A DNA stretch of 64,000 nucleotides from an unicellular cyanobacterium SU3 (GCA_002172675.1 NETF01000081.1:1-64000); one strand, 5' to 3'. Numbered from the stretch's first letter, positions 35,859 through 45,639 are shown. The notes: generated by a model from the letters alone, not told the origin. A program made the numbers and translations.

Positions 35859-36101
35859 ATGGCTTCTAATGTATTAGGTCCGCAAAGTCTTCAGTTATTA
35901 TTATCTATACTGCTTCCGAGAGGTTGTCGTTTATCGGTGGTGTCTGATAATACTTATCGCATCAACTGTCCTGATTATGAAATTGCCCACGTTGTCTGGG
36001 AAAATCGGATGAATTGCATTTATCCCCTTCTCGGTCCAGGAGAAGTTCTTGAGGTGGTTGCTTCTGATTATTATGCAAGAAGTTATCCTAAACCCTCTTA
36101 A
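35859..36101 (+). CDS. Conserved cyanobacterial protein, unknown function
   Basis: 80 residues, no signal peptide or membrane helix, predicted alpha/beta (LLLSILLPRGCRLSVVSDN, YRINCPDYEIAHVVW). It is followed by a strong terminator, supporting a real transcript. No domain known to me. Confidence 0.6.
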   Translation: MASNVLGPQSLQLLLSILLPRGCRLSVVSDNTYRINCPDYEIAHVVWENRMNCIYPLLGPGEVLEVVASDYYARSYPKPS

Positions 36102-36140
36102 GAGAGATAGTTTATTGTAGAAATTAATGTTAACTTTTAA

Positions 36141-36181
36141 AGAAGTTGAGAATTAAGCATAATTCTTAGCTTCTATTTTTT
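36141..36181 (+). terminator. Terminator after the 80-residue gene
   Basis: AGAAGTTGAGAATTA and TAATTCTTAGCTTCT pair round AGCA with two wobble or mismatched pairs, followed by ATTTTTTA. Confidence 0.75.
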
Positions 36182-36209
36182 AGCGTTAAAAATTTAAACA
36201 TTGTTAATT

Positions 36210-36971
36210 ATGAAATTGGACAAAAATATTGTTAGACAATGGGCTAATTTATTGGCTATTTTAGCTACTTTTTTTACTAACGTATTAGCCAATATTGCTC
36301 CGATTAATGGTTTAACCATCGGAGAGATTTCTAACACTCTTTTTAAGGATGTTTTGATTACTCCTGCCAGTTATGCTTTTGCTATCTGGGGACTCATTTA
36401 TTTAGGATTAATTAGTTTGGCTATTTATCAAGCTTTACCAAATAATCGAGAAAATCCTTATTTACAAAGAATGGGTTACTATTTAGTGGTTAGTAGTCTA
36501 GCTCAAATTGTTTGGGTATTTTTATTTTTATCCCGTCTTTTTGTTTTATCTACTGTGGCAATGTTAGTTATTTTAGTGTCTTTGCTTTTACTCTATTCAA
36601 AATTAGGAATTTCTATCAACTCGATGTCTAAAAAACAAAAATGGTTAGTTAATTTTCCTATTAGTGTATATTTTGGTTGGATTACTGTAGCGACTATTCT
36701 TAATTTTGCGTTGGCCTTATCTTGGATTAAATGGGATGGGTTGGGTTTGTCTAATGTGGTGTGGACAATAATTATGATTGTTATTGCAGCAGTCGTTGGT
36801 ATTTTAGTTAGAATCACTCGAAAAGATAAAGTGTATTCTGCTGTTTTTATTTGGGCTTTAGTTGCTATTTCTATCCGTCACTTAGATACATTACCTATTG
36901 CTATTACTTCTGGGATATTTGCCATTATTTTAGGCATCTTGATGACAACAAGTGTAAAAGTTAAACACTAA
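36210..36971 (+). CDS. TspO-like (tryptophan-rich sensory protein) integral membrane protein
   Basis: 253 residues from MKLDKNIV, preferred over the upstream TTG at 36201. Seven to eight hydrophobic segments. The PASYAFAIWGLIYLGL stretch resembles the P-x-W-x2-W region of TspO/MBR proteins, and the length fits their longer relatives (about 250 residues). Related proteins bind porphyrins or respond to stress; the ligand is unknown here. It is monocistronic. Confidence 0.7.
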   Translation: MKLDKNIVRQWANLLAILATFFTNVLANIAPINGLTIGEISNTLFKDVLITPASYAFAIWGLIYLGLISLAIYQALPNNRENPYLQRMGYYLVVSSLAQIVWVFLFLSRLFVLSTVAMLVILVSLLLLYSKLGISINSMSKKQKWLVNFPISVYFGWITVATILNFALALSWIKWDGLGLSNVVWTIIMIVIAAVVGILVRITRKDKVYSAVFIWALVAISIRHLDTLPIAITSGIFAIILGILMTTSVKVKH

Positions 36972-37478
36972 CTTTTTAAGAGCTTTTAAAATTTTCAAGA
37001 ATAGACTGAGAGACTCAAGACGATAGCTAGTCTCATTCTTGCGAGGTGCAAAGTCTTTTAGCTTTAAGAAATAGGCAATAAGGAATACTAAAAATATAAG
37101 CATATACCTCTTAAGAGAGAGAAAACCTATAACATAGCTCGCAATACAGATAACAAGGGGGATTTTCTGAAAAAGGTCTTTATAGGTTATTTTAGTTTTT
37201 AATAAAGCAAATTGTTTTAGAAAACAAGAAATTTAAAGGCAAAACAACTCTTTTTGCTTTCTTTTTTGAGGTTAAATAGTATTAGTAAAATCTTGACAAA
37301 TGTTAAAAATAATGTTAAGCTTTCATGCTATAGATACAATAAAATAACAGCAAGTTTTTTTAGCACTTAAAAACAATCCATAGTTCTATAAAAATACTGT
37401 CGCTGCGAATTTATTGAACTTAAGAATAAGCATTGAAAAACAAGTAATTTTTTCTGCAAAGATAGCAGGAGTTTTGAT
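36972..37478. other. Intergenic region upstream of the second amylase gene
   Basis: About 500 bp with no supported gene. A TTGACA at 37293-37298 is a possible -35 element; downstream TAAGCT at 37316 would be a weak -10 with 17-bp spacing. Ribosome site AGGAG precedes the amylase start. Confidence 0.4.
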
Positions 37479-38957
37479 ATGTCTAAGTTTAATGGCGTAA
37501 TGATGCAGTATTTCCACTGGTATAACGAGCCAGATGGCACCTTGTGGAATGAATTGGCAGAAAATGCAGCAGATTTAGCGAAAGCTGGCATTACTGCTGT
37601 GTGGCTACCTCCTGCTTACAAAGGGACAGCCGGTGGTTACGATGTTGGTTATGGTGTTTACGATCTGTTCGATCTAGGTGAATTTGATCAAAAAGGTTCA
37701 GTTAGGACTAAATATGGCACAAAAGAAGAATATATCAACGCCATTAAAGTTGCTCAAGAAGCGGGGATGCACGTTTATGCCGATATGGTTTTCAATCATA
37801 AACTCGGTGCTGACAAAGAAGAAGAAACCGAAGCAACACCCATGAATCCGGAAAACCGTCATGAGGCGATCGCAGAGTTACAAAAGGTCAAAGTTTGGAC
37901 TCATTTTACTTTTCCGGGTCGTCAAGGTAAATATTCTGACTTTGAGTGGCACTGGTGGCATTTTGATGCGGTCGATCACAATGTTTACGATGAAAACATG
38001 AACGCCATTTATTTGTTCAAAGACAAAAAATTTGACGAACAAGTGGACTTAGAAAAAGGTAACTTCGCTTATTTGATGGGTTGTGACCTTGATATGGAAT
38101 GTGAAGAAGTCAGAGAGCAATTGAAATATTGGGGCGAATGGTATGTAGATACAACCAATATTGACGGGTTTCGATTTGATGCAGTCAAGCACGTTAAAGC
38201 AGGATTTTTTCCGCAATGGCTGAATCATGTTCGTCGTTATAGTGGCAAACGATTATTTGCCGTCGGAGAATATTGGTCTGGCGACATCGACGCTTTGAAT
38301 TATTTTATCGAAGTCACCGGGGGAGATGTAGCCTTATTTGATGCACCTTTACACTACAATTTTTGTGAAGCGAGTAAAACAGGTGGCGACTATGATATGC
38401 GTCAAATATTTGACGGAACCTTAGTACAACAGCAACCTACTTTGACAGTAACGTTAGTAGAAAACCATGATTCTCAACCGTTACAGTCTTTAGAATCAGT
38501 TGTTGAGAGTTGGTTTAAACCCCTCGCATATGCTCTAATCCTTTTAAGAAGAGATGGTTATCCTTGTGTTTTTTACGCCGACTATTACGGCGCACATTAT
38601 AAAGATACTGGGAATGATGGTGGTGAATACGAAATTCATATGGATGCCCATCAGTGGATGATTGATAAATTTCTACAAGCTCGTCAAGAATATGCCTATG
38701 GGGAACAGTATGATTATTTTGATGATAACAGTATCATCGGTTGGACCCGTCTGGGAGATGAAGAACATCCTAACAGTATGGCTGTAGTGCTAAGTAATCG
38801 TCAAGAAGGGTCAAAATGGATGGAAGTGGGTCAAGCTAACCAAACTTACATCGACCTGACTGAACACGTCGAAGAACCCGTCGTGACTAACGAAGAAGGC
38901 TGGGGCGAGTTTCCCTGTTTAGCAGGTTCTGTATCGGTTTGGGTACCCCAACATTAA
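37479..38957 (+). CDS. Cytoplasmic alpha-amylase (GH13, AmyS-like)
   Basis: 492 residues, no signal peptide. GH13 regions: DMVFNH (102-107), GFRFDAVKH with nucleophile Asp234, acid/base Glu264 in GEYW, and ENHD (328-331). The opening GVMMQYFHWYNEPDGTLW and the length fit the cytoplasmic alpha-amylase subfamily found in Bacillus and E. coli (AmyA). Cleaves internal alpha-1,4 glucan bonds, presumably in glycogen. A strong ribosome site (AGGAG) and a terminator frame the gene. Confidence 0.92.
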   Translation: MSKFNGVMMQYFHWYNEPDGTLWNELAENAADLAKAGITAVWLPPAYKGTAGGYDVGYGVYDLFDLGEFDQKGSVRTKYGTKEEYINAIKVAQEAGMHVYADMVFNHKLGADKEEETEATPMNPENRHEAIAELQKVKVWTHFTFPGRQGKYSDFEWHWWHFDAVDHNVYDENMNAIYLFKDKKFDEQVDLEKGNFAYLMGCDLDMECEEVREQLKYWGEWYVDTTNIDGFRFDAVKHVKAGFFPQWLNHVRRYSGKRLFAVGEYWSGDIDALNYFIEVTGGDVALFDAPLHYNFCEASKTGGDYDMRQIFDGTLVQQQPTLTVTLVENHDSQPLQSLESVVESWFKPLAYALILLRRDGYPCVFYADYYGAHYKDTGNDGGEYEIHMDAHQWMIDKFLQARQEYAYGEQYDYFDDNSIIGWTRLGDEEHPNSMAVVLSNRQEGSKWMEVGQANQTYIDLTEHVEEPVVTNEEGWGEFPCLAGSVSVWVPQH

Positions 38958-38959
38958 AG

Positions 38960-38985
38960 TAGGGGTCAATGGCCGTTGACCCCTA
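38960..38985 (+). terminator. Terminator of the second amylase gene
   Basis: TAGGGGTCAA and TTGACCCCTA form a 10-bp stem around TGGCCG, 3 bases after the stop. The core matches the psb34 terminator hairpin. Confidence 0.75.
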
Positions 38986-39089
38986 TGAAAATCGGTTGCT
39001 GAACCGATCGTTGCGAGGGGGATTTTCAACATTAACCTTTAAGTTTCTGTGAAAATCTCCCAAAGCAATCTTTTTTTAAAAAAATGCTA

Positions 39090-40481
39090 TCATTCGTTCA
39101 ATAAAGCCTCAACAAATTCATAACTAGAAAAAGGTCGTAAATCTTCAATTCCTTCCCCAACACCAATAAAACGAATAGGTAAATCTAATTGTTGGGCAAC
39201 CGCTAAAGCAACACCCCCTTTTGCGGTTCCATCTAATTTTGTCAAAACGACTCCACTTAAATTGGCTGCTTCAGAGAAAACTTGCGCTTGACGTAACCCA
39301 TTTTGTCCTAAAGTTGCATCTAAAACTAACAAAGATTCTACTTGCGCCTTCTCTGCTTTTTTATCAATAATACGCCGAATTTTTGCTAATTCTGCCATCA
39401 AATTCTTTTTATTTTGTAGTCTTCCGGCCGTATCTACCAATAATAAATCAGCGTCACGGGCTTGGGCTGCAGAAATACCATCAAATACAACTGCAGCCGG
39501 GTCTGTATTTTTGCCAGGGTTCGCAATAACAGGGGTGTTGCTTCTTTCACCCCAAACCTTAACTTGTTCAACAGCCGCAGCCCTAAAGGTATCAGCAGCA
39601 GCAATAATACAATTGTAGCCAGATTGCTGAGCTAAATGAGCTAATTTACCGATAGTTGTGGTTTTTCCGGCACCATTGACCCCCGTTAATAGCCAAATAT
39701 TTAAAACCCCTTTTTCTGGGGCAAACCCAGGGTTAACCACTTTTTGCAAAGGACGGTCTAAAATCTCTCTTAAAATGCTTTTGAGGTATTCTAGTGCCTG
39801 TTCTGGGGGAAGTGCTTCTTCTAAGAGTTTATTTTGTAACGTAGAAATAATATAATCTGTTGCTTCTATCCCTGTATCTGCTTGTAATAACAGAGCTTCA
39901 ATTTCCATGACCGCATCTTCATTAAGCGGCCCTTGACCGACAATAGATTTCAGTTGGTTAACTAACCCGCGCCGACTTTTTCCTAGACCCTGACGTAGAC
40001 GTTTTAACCAGTTAATTTCTTCTTGTGAAACATCGTCAGGGGCCCGGCCTTGGGCGGCTAAAACTTTGGCTGACCAGACGAATTCCTCATCAAAGGTTAC
40101 AGGGGATGTGTCCTCAACCGTCGCTTTTTCCATGGCCGTTTCTTTGAGGGCTTCTAAGCGATCGGATTTTTGCATCCACGCTGGTGTTCCCTCTGTTTTC
40201 TCTTTTACAGGAGAATCAGACTTTTGAGGAGTTTCTGGTTCAACCTCTGTAACTTGATTATCTGTGGTTTCTGAAGCGGTTTCTGTTTCCTCTGGCTGCG
40301 AAGTTGAGGGAGTTTGACGTTGTTGAATATTTTTATATGCCGTTTTTGCCCAATTGAGATAATCGTCTTGATCGCTTTTTTCTTCTGAAGGTTCTACTTC
40401 AGGGGTTTGGGTTTGTTCAGTGGGTTCTGAAACTTGTTCAGATTCGGTCTTATTAATTTTACGGCGAAACCAGTTAAACAT
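39090..40481 (-). CDS. ftsY: Signal recognition particle receptor FtsY
   Basis: 463 residues. An acidic, Glu/Thr/Pro-rich A domain of about 150 residues leads to the NG domain: the G1 P-loop GVNGAGKTTTIGKLA, AAADTFRAAA, DTAGRLQ and LTKLDGTAKGG. SRP receptor GTPase for co-translational insertion into the membrane. The C-terminus is complete. Confidence 0.97.
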   Translation of the reverse strand: MFNWFRRKINKTESEQVSEPTEQTQTPEVEPSEEKSDQDDYLNWAKTAYKNIQQRQTPSTSQPEETETASETTDNQVTEVEPETPQKSDSPVKEKTEGTPAWMQKSDRLEALKETAMEKATVEDTSPVTFDEEFVWSAKVLAAQGRAPDDVSQEEINWLKRLRQGLGKSRRGLVNQLKSIVGQGPLNEDAVMEIEALLLQADTGIEATDYIISTLQNKLLEEALPPEQALEYLKSILREILDRPLQKVVNPGFAPEKGVLNIWLLTGVNGAGKTTTIGKLAHLAQQSGYNCIIAAADTFRAAAVEQVKVWGERSNTPVIANPGKNTDPAAVVFDGISAAQARDADLLLVDTAGRLQNKKNLMAELAKIRRIIDKKAEKAQVESLLVLDATLGQNGLRQAQVFSEAANLSGVVLTKLDGTAKGGVALAVAQQLDLPIRFIGVGEGIEDLRPFSSYEFVEALLNE

Positions 40482-40647
40482 AGAAATAAAAATTAGTGCT
40501 ATCTAAAACATTTTAAGCCTCTGTTTGACTTTTCACGATCTATTTTGACTCCATAGCCGAAAATTATAGGCTTTTCCTGGTATGGGGCGAAATGGGCAGA
40601 CGTTCCCATCACCACTGTACCAGAAACTCTCATCACCACACTGTACA

Positions 40648-40665
40648 CCGAGGCAAAAACCTCGG
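40648..40665 (-). terminator. Hairpin after the DUF4168 gene
   Basis: CCGAGG and CCTCGG form a 6-bp stem round CAAAAA, about 40 bases downstream of the gene ending at 40704. Two direct copies of CATCACCAC-(AC)-TGTAC flank it to the left, near 40607-40646. Confidence 0.5.
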
Positions 40666-40703
40666 AGGCAAGAAGGATCAATACTTTTGCCTATTGCCTT
40701 GAA

Positions 40704-41210
40704 TTATTGAGACAAGATTTCAACGACTTTCTTTTGAAGATCACGATTATTTTCGACAATTCTGCCGATTTCGTTAAACCGTGAAATTTCTAAACCAGCC
40801 TCTTTAACAGCCACTCGTTTTTTCTTACGATCTTCTTCGTTAAGTTCTCTAACGGCTTCTAACGCTTCTTCAAACTGCATTTGTTTATCAGCAGACAGAT
40901 TCATTTGAGTGTCTTCTTGTTTGCCAATTTTCATAAACTCTTCAGGAGACATTCCTGTGGCTTGAACCGCTTCAATCATTTTTTGCTGAGTTTCTTCGTC
41001 GATCGCCCGTAAATCCGCGATCGCATCGGCAAATTTTTTTAAGTCTTCTTGTGGTATATCTGAATTAGCCATTTCAGAAGACGATTGAGCGATCATTGCT
41101 TCTGGCTGACTATAAGCGGGAAATCCCCCAAAACCAGTGGCGCAAATAACTACGCCGAGACACCCTTTCCATAATAATTGTTTAAGCATTTTGTTATTTG
41201 TAGAATCCAT
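40704..41210 (-). CDS. DUF4168 domain protein, secreted
   Basis: 168 residues. A signal peptide (MLKQLLWKGCLGVVICATGF then SQ) is followed by helical DUF4168 segments: DLKKFADAIADLRAIDEET, QATGMSPEEFMKIGKQ and the C-terminal RFNEIGRIVENNRDL. The domain is frequent in cyanobacteria and proteobacteria; its function is unknown. The start at 41210 or 41189 (MLKQLL) is not settled; signal-peptide shape slightly favours the latter. Confidence 0.85.
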   Translation of the reverse strand: MDSTNNKMLKQLLWKGCLGVVICATGFGGFPAYSQPEAMIAQSSSEMANSDIPQEDLKKFADAIADLRAIDEETQQKMIEAVQATGMSPEEFMKIGKQEDTQMNLSADKQMQFEEALEAVRELNEEDRKKKRVAVKEAGLEISRFNEIGRIVENNRDLQKKVVEILSQ

Positions 41211-41359
41211 TACGTTTAGCCATCAGTCTCAAGAAATGATAAATCTAGAGCTAACAGTTTTTAGCATCTTAGCAACTCTTGAGAAAAATGGAGCAGTAAA
41301 AAATTTTTTTTTTTAATTTTCACTAACATATTAAATAACCCAACTAAAAATAATCATTT

Positions 41360-42310
41360 ATGTCTAGCGTTAGTTTATTATCAGCCCATTCTTACGATTT
41401 GCCCTTACTTCAAGCCTCTTTACAACAGCTTTTAAAACCCTTGGGAGGAATCAAGTCTTTTGTGACACCAGGACAAAGAGTCCTACTCAAACCTAATTTA
41501 TTGACGGGAAGTCGTCCCACCAAAGAATGTGTAACTCGTCCTGAAATGGTGTATTGTGTGGCTCAATTGGTTAAAGAAGCCGGTGGAACGCCGTTTTTAG
41601 GGGATAGTCCAGCCTTTGGCACAGCCCGTGGGGTTGCCTTAGCCAACGGTTACGGGTCTATTATGGAGGAGTTGGGCTTAGAAGTGGTGGAATTTCAAGG
41701 CAAACGTTATAGCCATGATAGTGATCAGTTTAATCATTTACGCTTGTCTAAAGAAGCGATGGATGCGGATGTCGTGATTAACTTGCCTAAGGTTAAGTCC
41801 CATGTTCAATTGACATTAACCTTGGGGGTAAAAAATTTATTTGGTTGTGTTCCGGGGAAAATGAAAGCTTGGTGGCACATGGAAGCCGGAAAAGATAGCG
41901 ATCGCTTTGGGGAGATGTTGGTAGAAACCGCTAGAGCGATCGCTCCAAATTTAACCATTATTGACGGTATTATCGCCCACAAGGGTAATGGGCCAAGTAA
42001 CGGTGAACCAAGGGAATTGGGCATTTTGGGAGCTTCTGGGGACGTTTTTGCTTTGGACTGCGCTATGATTGAACTCTTAAAAGTATCTCCTTCATCGATT
42101 CCTACCTGGGCAGCTCAAAAACGACTCGGATTAACTAGCGATGTTGCAGACATCGAATTTCCTTTATGCCATCCTATTCAATTACAAGTCAATGATTGGC
42201 GTTTACCTGATAAAACAATGCCCATTGATTTTGGACTTCCTAGGATAATTCGTTCAACCTTTAAACATTTATATATTCGTTTAGTACGAGAACCTTTGAA
42301 AATTTCATGA
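41360..42310 (+). CDS. DUF362 domain protein
   Basis: 316 residues. The N-terminal half contains VLLKPNLLTG, the central part VVINLPKVKSHVQLTLTLGVKNLFG (pieces) typical of DUF362, and GDVFALDCAMI. No 4Fe-4S ferredoxin cluster (no CxxCxxC) is seen, unlike longer homologues. Function unknown. It runs divergently from the DUF4168 gene. Confidence 0.85.
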   Translation: MSSVSLLSAHSYDLPLLQASLQQLLKPLGGIKSFVTPGQRVLLKPNLLTGSRPTKECVTRPEMVYCVAQLVKEAGGTPFLGDSPAFGTARGVALANGYGSIMEELGLEVVEFQGKRYSHDSDQFNHLRLSKEAMDADVVINLPKVKSHVQLTLTLGVKNLFGCVPGKMKAWWHMEAGKDSDRFGEMLVETARAIAPNLTIIDGIIAHKGNGPSNGEPRELGILGASGDVFALDCAMIELLKVSPSSIPTWAAQKRLGLTSDVADIEFPLCHPIQLQVNDWRLPDKTMPIDFGLPRIIRSTFKHLYIRLVREPLKIS

Positions 42311-42524
42311 GGGGAAAAATGAAATCTTTAATCGAAACTTTACCAAAGAATTACACCTTGGTATAAAAACTCAGACTACACAATACCGTTTAAAAAAAGC
42401 AACAGAGATTTGAAGCTGATTTTAAAAATCTACAACACCATTAATAAACTGTAGCTCTGGTAAGAGATTCTTTTTGCTTTGTCAACCTCTAAAATAATAG
42501 TTAAAATGCTTTTGGGATAAATTT

Positions 42525-42938
42525 ATGAGGTGGGAAAATAAAGAATTTGTTATCAGCGATTGTCGAGACAAATTGGATCTTGAGTTAATTTATTATTTCT
42601 TGAACAATTGTTCCTATTGGGCAAAAGCTAGACCCAAAAAAACTATACAAAAATCTATAGACAATTCTCTTTGTTTTGGACTTTTTAAAAACAATAAACA
42701 GATTGGCTTTGGTCGTGTTGTGACAGATTACGCTACTTTTGCTTATCTTGCAGACGTTTTTATTATAGAAGAGTATCGAGGACAGGGACTGGGAAAGTGG
42801 TTGGTCGAATGTATAATAAGACATCCAGACCTTCAAAATTTACAACGCTGGATGTTAGCTACTGCTGATGCTCATGAATTATATAGTCGATATGGTTTTA
42901 TCCCTTTAAAGCAAACTGAAAAATATATGGAGAAATAA
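42525..42938 (+). CDS. GNAT family N-acetyltransferase
   Basis: 137 residues. The acetyl-CoA-binding motif is RGQGLGKWLV after the strand ATFAYLADVFII. Compact, as in arylamine- or small-molecule-acetylating GNATs; the substrate is unknown. The C-terminal YSRYGFIPLKQTEKYM is typical. Confidence 0.85.
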   Translation: MRWENKEFVISDCRDKLDLELIYYFLNNCSYWAKARPKKTIQKSIDNSLCFGLFKNNKQIGFGRVVTDYATFAYLADVFIIEEYRGQGLGKWLVECIIRHPDLQNLQRWMLATADAHELYSRYGFIPLKQTEKYMEK

Positions 42939-42997
42939 AACATAATTTAAAATAAGGGTTAGGGATTATCAGATATTATAAAAATACCAAAGTATCA

Positions 42998-43186
42998 TCA
43001 AGTCTCTCTTTGATAAGCTCCTCGTTCTCGGATAGCAGACATATAATATTCAGAGGAACATTTTGAGCAAACTAAAATAGCGGTTAATGTCGATTGAGAT
43101 TTAATTAATAAACCTTTACTTTGGCACTTAGGACAAATATCTAAAGCTAGGTTGGTCCAGACTTTTAATTCAATAGTATTATTCAT
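42998..43186 (-). CDS. Small zinc-ribbon-like protein
   Basis: 62 residues with two CxxC pairs (DICPKCQS and LVCSKCSSEY), fitting a zinc ribbon. No other feature. It may bind nucleic acid or a protein partner. No recognised family; it is separated by 222 bp from the TolB-like genes. Confidence 0.55.
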   Translation of the reverse strand: MNNTIELKVWTNLALDICPKCQSKGLLIKSQSTLTAILVCSKCSSEYYMSAIRERGAYQRET

Positions 43187-43409
43187 AAAAATTTATTTGA
43201 ACAATGATCTCAACTAAATTTCAGAATAATGCTATCAACAAAGGATGTCAGTGTAAAAAAATATAGATATTTTGAGTAAGAATAGGTAGTTGATATCAGT
43301 GAAAAGTAGCCAAAAGTGGAAATTAGGAGAATTTAGGGGAAGAAGAAAAAAACTTACTTTAAGTTGTTGGATAGTTTTCTTATTACTTAAAAAAGCTGAA
43401 TAAACGTTT

Positions 43410-43922
43410 TTATGGGAATTCTAGAGGCGTACCCGATACATCGTAAATCATAATATCCCATTGTCCGTCTTGGGCAATTTCAAAAGCAATTTGAGTTCCA
43501 TAAGCATTAATGATAGGGTTACGGACTTCTGCTTGTAAATTAGCGGTTAAATTGCGTTTTTGTTCCGTTTGGCGATCATAAACATAAATATTAGATTTTC
43601 CCTGACGACTACTAGCAAAAACAACGTAACGACCATTTTCAGAAATAGACGGATGGGATGCGATTTCATCTAACGCATTTAACCCAGGTAAAGCAATAAG
43701 TTGTCGTTGTTGAGCATCAAAAAGATAAACGTCTTGGGAACCATTTCTATCAGAAATAAAGACGATATAAGTAGACGTAACTTGAGGTTCCAAGTCAGAA
43801 GCGCGACTATTTAATCCCCGTCCCCCTCCATCAAAAGGAAAATTAAGATAACGAGGATAACCAGTACATCCTGTCACCAGACTACTAATGATAACTATCC
43901 AAGTAATAAGACAATATTTCAC
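43410..43922 (-). CDS. TolB-like beta-propeller lipoprotein, short
   Basis: 170 residues with a GTG start. The N-terminal hydrophobic segment with lipobox LVTGC predicts a lipoprotein. Then two to three PD40/TolB-type blades: YIVFISDRNGSQDVYLFD, YVVFASSRQGKSNIYVYD and TQIAFEIAQDGQWDIMIYD. Too few blades for a full propeller. It lies in tandem with the next paralogue upstream; the pair may assemble a half-propeller each. Confidence 0.75.
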   Translation of the reverse strand: MKYCLITWIVIISSLVTGCTGYPRYLNFPFDGGGRGLNSRASDLEPQVTSTYIVFISDRNGSQDVYLFDAQQRQLIALPGLNALDEIASHPSISENGRYVVFASSRQGKSNIYVYDRQTEQKRNLTANLQAEVRNPIINAYGTQIAFEIAQDGQWDIMIYDVSGTPLEFP

Positions 43923-43950
43923 GAGGATCTCATCCTAAACGAATAACTGA

Positions 43951-44578
43951 TCACGGGTCATTGGTCACTGGTGTACCATCGGGAATATCTAATTCAATTA
44001 ATGGCCCGCGATCTAATACTTCGATGTCCCATTGTCCCCGTCGTGCGGTTTCAAAAACAATGTAGCGTCCATCAGCACTAATTTGAGGATTTCTCACCCA
44101 ATTACGATAACCTTGGGTTAAGAGTTCTGCCTGTCGAGTGGCGCGATCATAAAGTGCTACGTCTGGCCGTCCTTGTACACTGGAAATATAGACTAAATAG
44201 CGTCCCGTACGACTTAAACTAGGGCTTTCTAGAATTACATTACTTTGATTTAACCCTGGAAGATCCATAAATTTTTCCCTACGCAGATCATAGAGCAAAA
44301 TCTTGTTACTACTGTTACGATTAGAGACTAACGCTAACCAACGACCATCACCACTAAGAGCCGGTTGTTGATCATTGTAACGACTATTAAGGGTCGCCGA
44401 GGGTTCGGGACGGTTGAAGGCATTACAAGAGCTTAGGAGACTAATTAAGCCTATTCTTATTAGTAGCTTGAGGGATTGAGATGTGATCGCTTTTATGAAA
44501 TTAGGGGAAGATTGAGAAGATGAGGGAACCTGTGAGCCAAGGAGCAGGGACAAAGGAGCAGGGAGCATTGATAAAAAC
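43951..44578 (-). CDS. TolB-like beta-propeller lipoprotein paralogue
   Basis: About 209 residues from an ATG at 44578; the frame stays open to 44652, and the true start may be further inside because the first 20 residues are encoded by short CTCC-type repeats. A lipobox SLLSSC follows a hydrophobic stretch. PD40 blades: WLALVSNRNSSNKILLYD, YLVYISSVQGRPDVALYD and YIVFETARRGQWDIEVLD. It is 28 bp upstream of the shorter paralogue and probably arose with it by duplication. Confidence 0.7.
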
Positions 44579-44657
44579 TCCCTCTGCTGAAAAACGCTTG
44601 TCACCTTTATTTTCTCTCCTTTTGACCCTCTACCTCGTTTACAGTAGAGCATTATTG

Positions 44658-45524
44658 TTAATAGTCAAAATTAGAGAGATCTGAGGGGCGATCGCCTTCA
44701 TAATTATCCTCTGGTTTTGAGGGTCTAGGTCCGCGCTTTCTAGGACTTTCAGGTGAGTCAATGGGTTGATAGTCCACATAGTCGGTAGTGGTTGGTGTTT
44801 CCTCTGGACCGGAAGGATAACCTTTTGTCTGACTACTGGGACGAGGACGGCGTTTCCGAGGGGGGCGAGAGGGGGTTTGTGGGGAAGAGCTTTCGGGACG
44901 AGGACGACTGGGACGACGTTTTTGGGGGCGATCTTCCCACATATCATCCTGACTACCCCAAGCATCATAGTTTTCCGTTGTCGGTCGACTCGGACGGGTT
45001 TGCCGTCTAGGGGAAGGGCGATCGCCGTAGGGATCACTGGGAGGACGACGACGAGTTCTCGGTGTTCTCGGGTCATCCTCTGTGTAACCCCGATTACTGC
45101 GCGGATCAGCGTATCCCTGTAAACGAGGGTTATTACGATAGGTGGGTTCTTCTTCTTCGTAAGGTTCTAGGCGATCGAGTTCTGCTTCTGTATATACTCG
45201 AGTTTTACTCACTCGACGATCATCATCGACATAAGAAGAACCTCGTTTTGCTTGTTCGGTGGTGGCTCCTCTTAAGCGAATAGTCTCGACGGCAAAAAAT
45301 ACGGCCGACCCTGTTAACAAAAATTGTCCAAATTGTAGAATCGGATCAAGTCGCCATCCTTGAAACAATAATATCAGTCCGCATAATAAGCCGACTGCTG
45401 CAAAAAATATATCGTGATCCCTCGATAGTTCTGGCCGTACCGTTCGCAAGAAGTATAAACCGGCTCCGGCAACAGCTAAAAAAATTCCGAGGACACTGGC
45501 TGAGTTCAGCCCAAAATTAACCAT
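44658..45524 (-). CDS. ycf66: Ycf66 family membrane protein
   Basis: 288 residues. The N-terminal 85 residues have three membrane segments (LGIFLAVAGAGLYFLR, FFAAVGLLCGLILLFQGW, FGQFLLTGSAVFFAVETIRL) typical of Ycf66, found in cyanobacteria and plastids. A long Arg/Pro/Ser-rich hydrophilic tail (about 110-288) carries many RRP/PSRP motifs and is probably disordered. Function unknown. It follows psbX by 154 bp. Confidence 0.85.
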   Translation of the reverse strand: MVNFGLNSASVLGIFLAVAGAGLYFLRTVRPELSRDHDIFFAAVGLLCGLILLFQGWRLDPILQFGQFLLTGSAVFFAVETIRLRGATTEQAKRGSSYVDDDRRVSKTRVYTEAELDRLEPYEEEEPTYRNNPRLQGYADPRSNRGYTEDDPRTPRTRRRPPSDPYGDRPSPRRQTRPSRPTTENYDAWGSQDDMWEDRPQKRRPSRPRPESSSPQTPSRPPRKRRPRPSSQTKGYPSGPEETPTTTDYVDYQPIDSPESPRKRGPRPSKPEDNYEGDRPSDLSNFDY

Positions 45525-45639
45525 TATCGCTCTCCGTTTTCATCTGCTATGGTAGCGAATTTTCTTTAATATTTCAGTCTTAGAATACCCAACCGGGTAA
45601 ACTTTTTTCGTATTACTAATATAACTAAATAATGAAGCT

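Noticed and set aside
40499-40681. 60-codon minus-strand frame between ftsY and the DUF4168 gene
   Set aside because: It overlaps a terminator hairpin and short direct repeats; no protein-like composition.
44639-45122. Several frames inside ycf66 on both strands
   Set aside because: They are shadows caused by the Arg/Pro/Ser-rich repetitive codons of the ycf66 tail.
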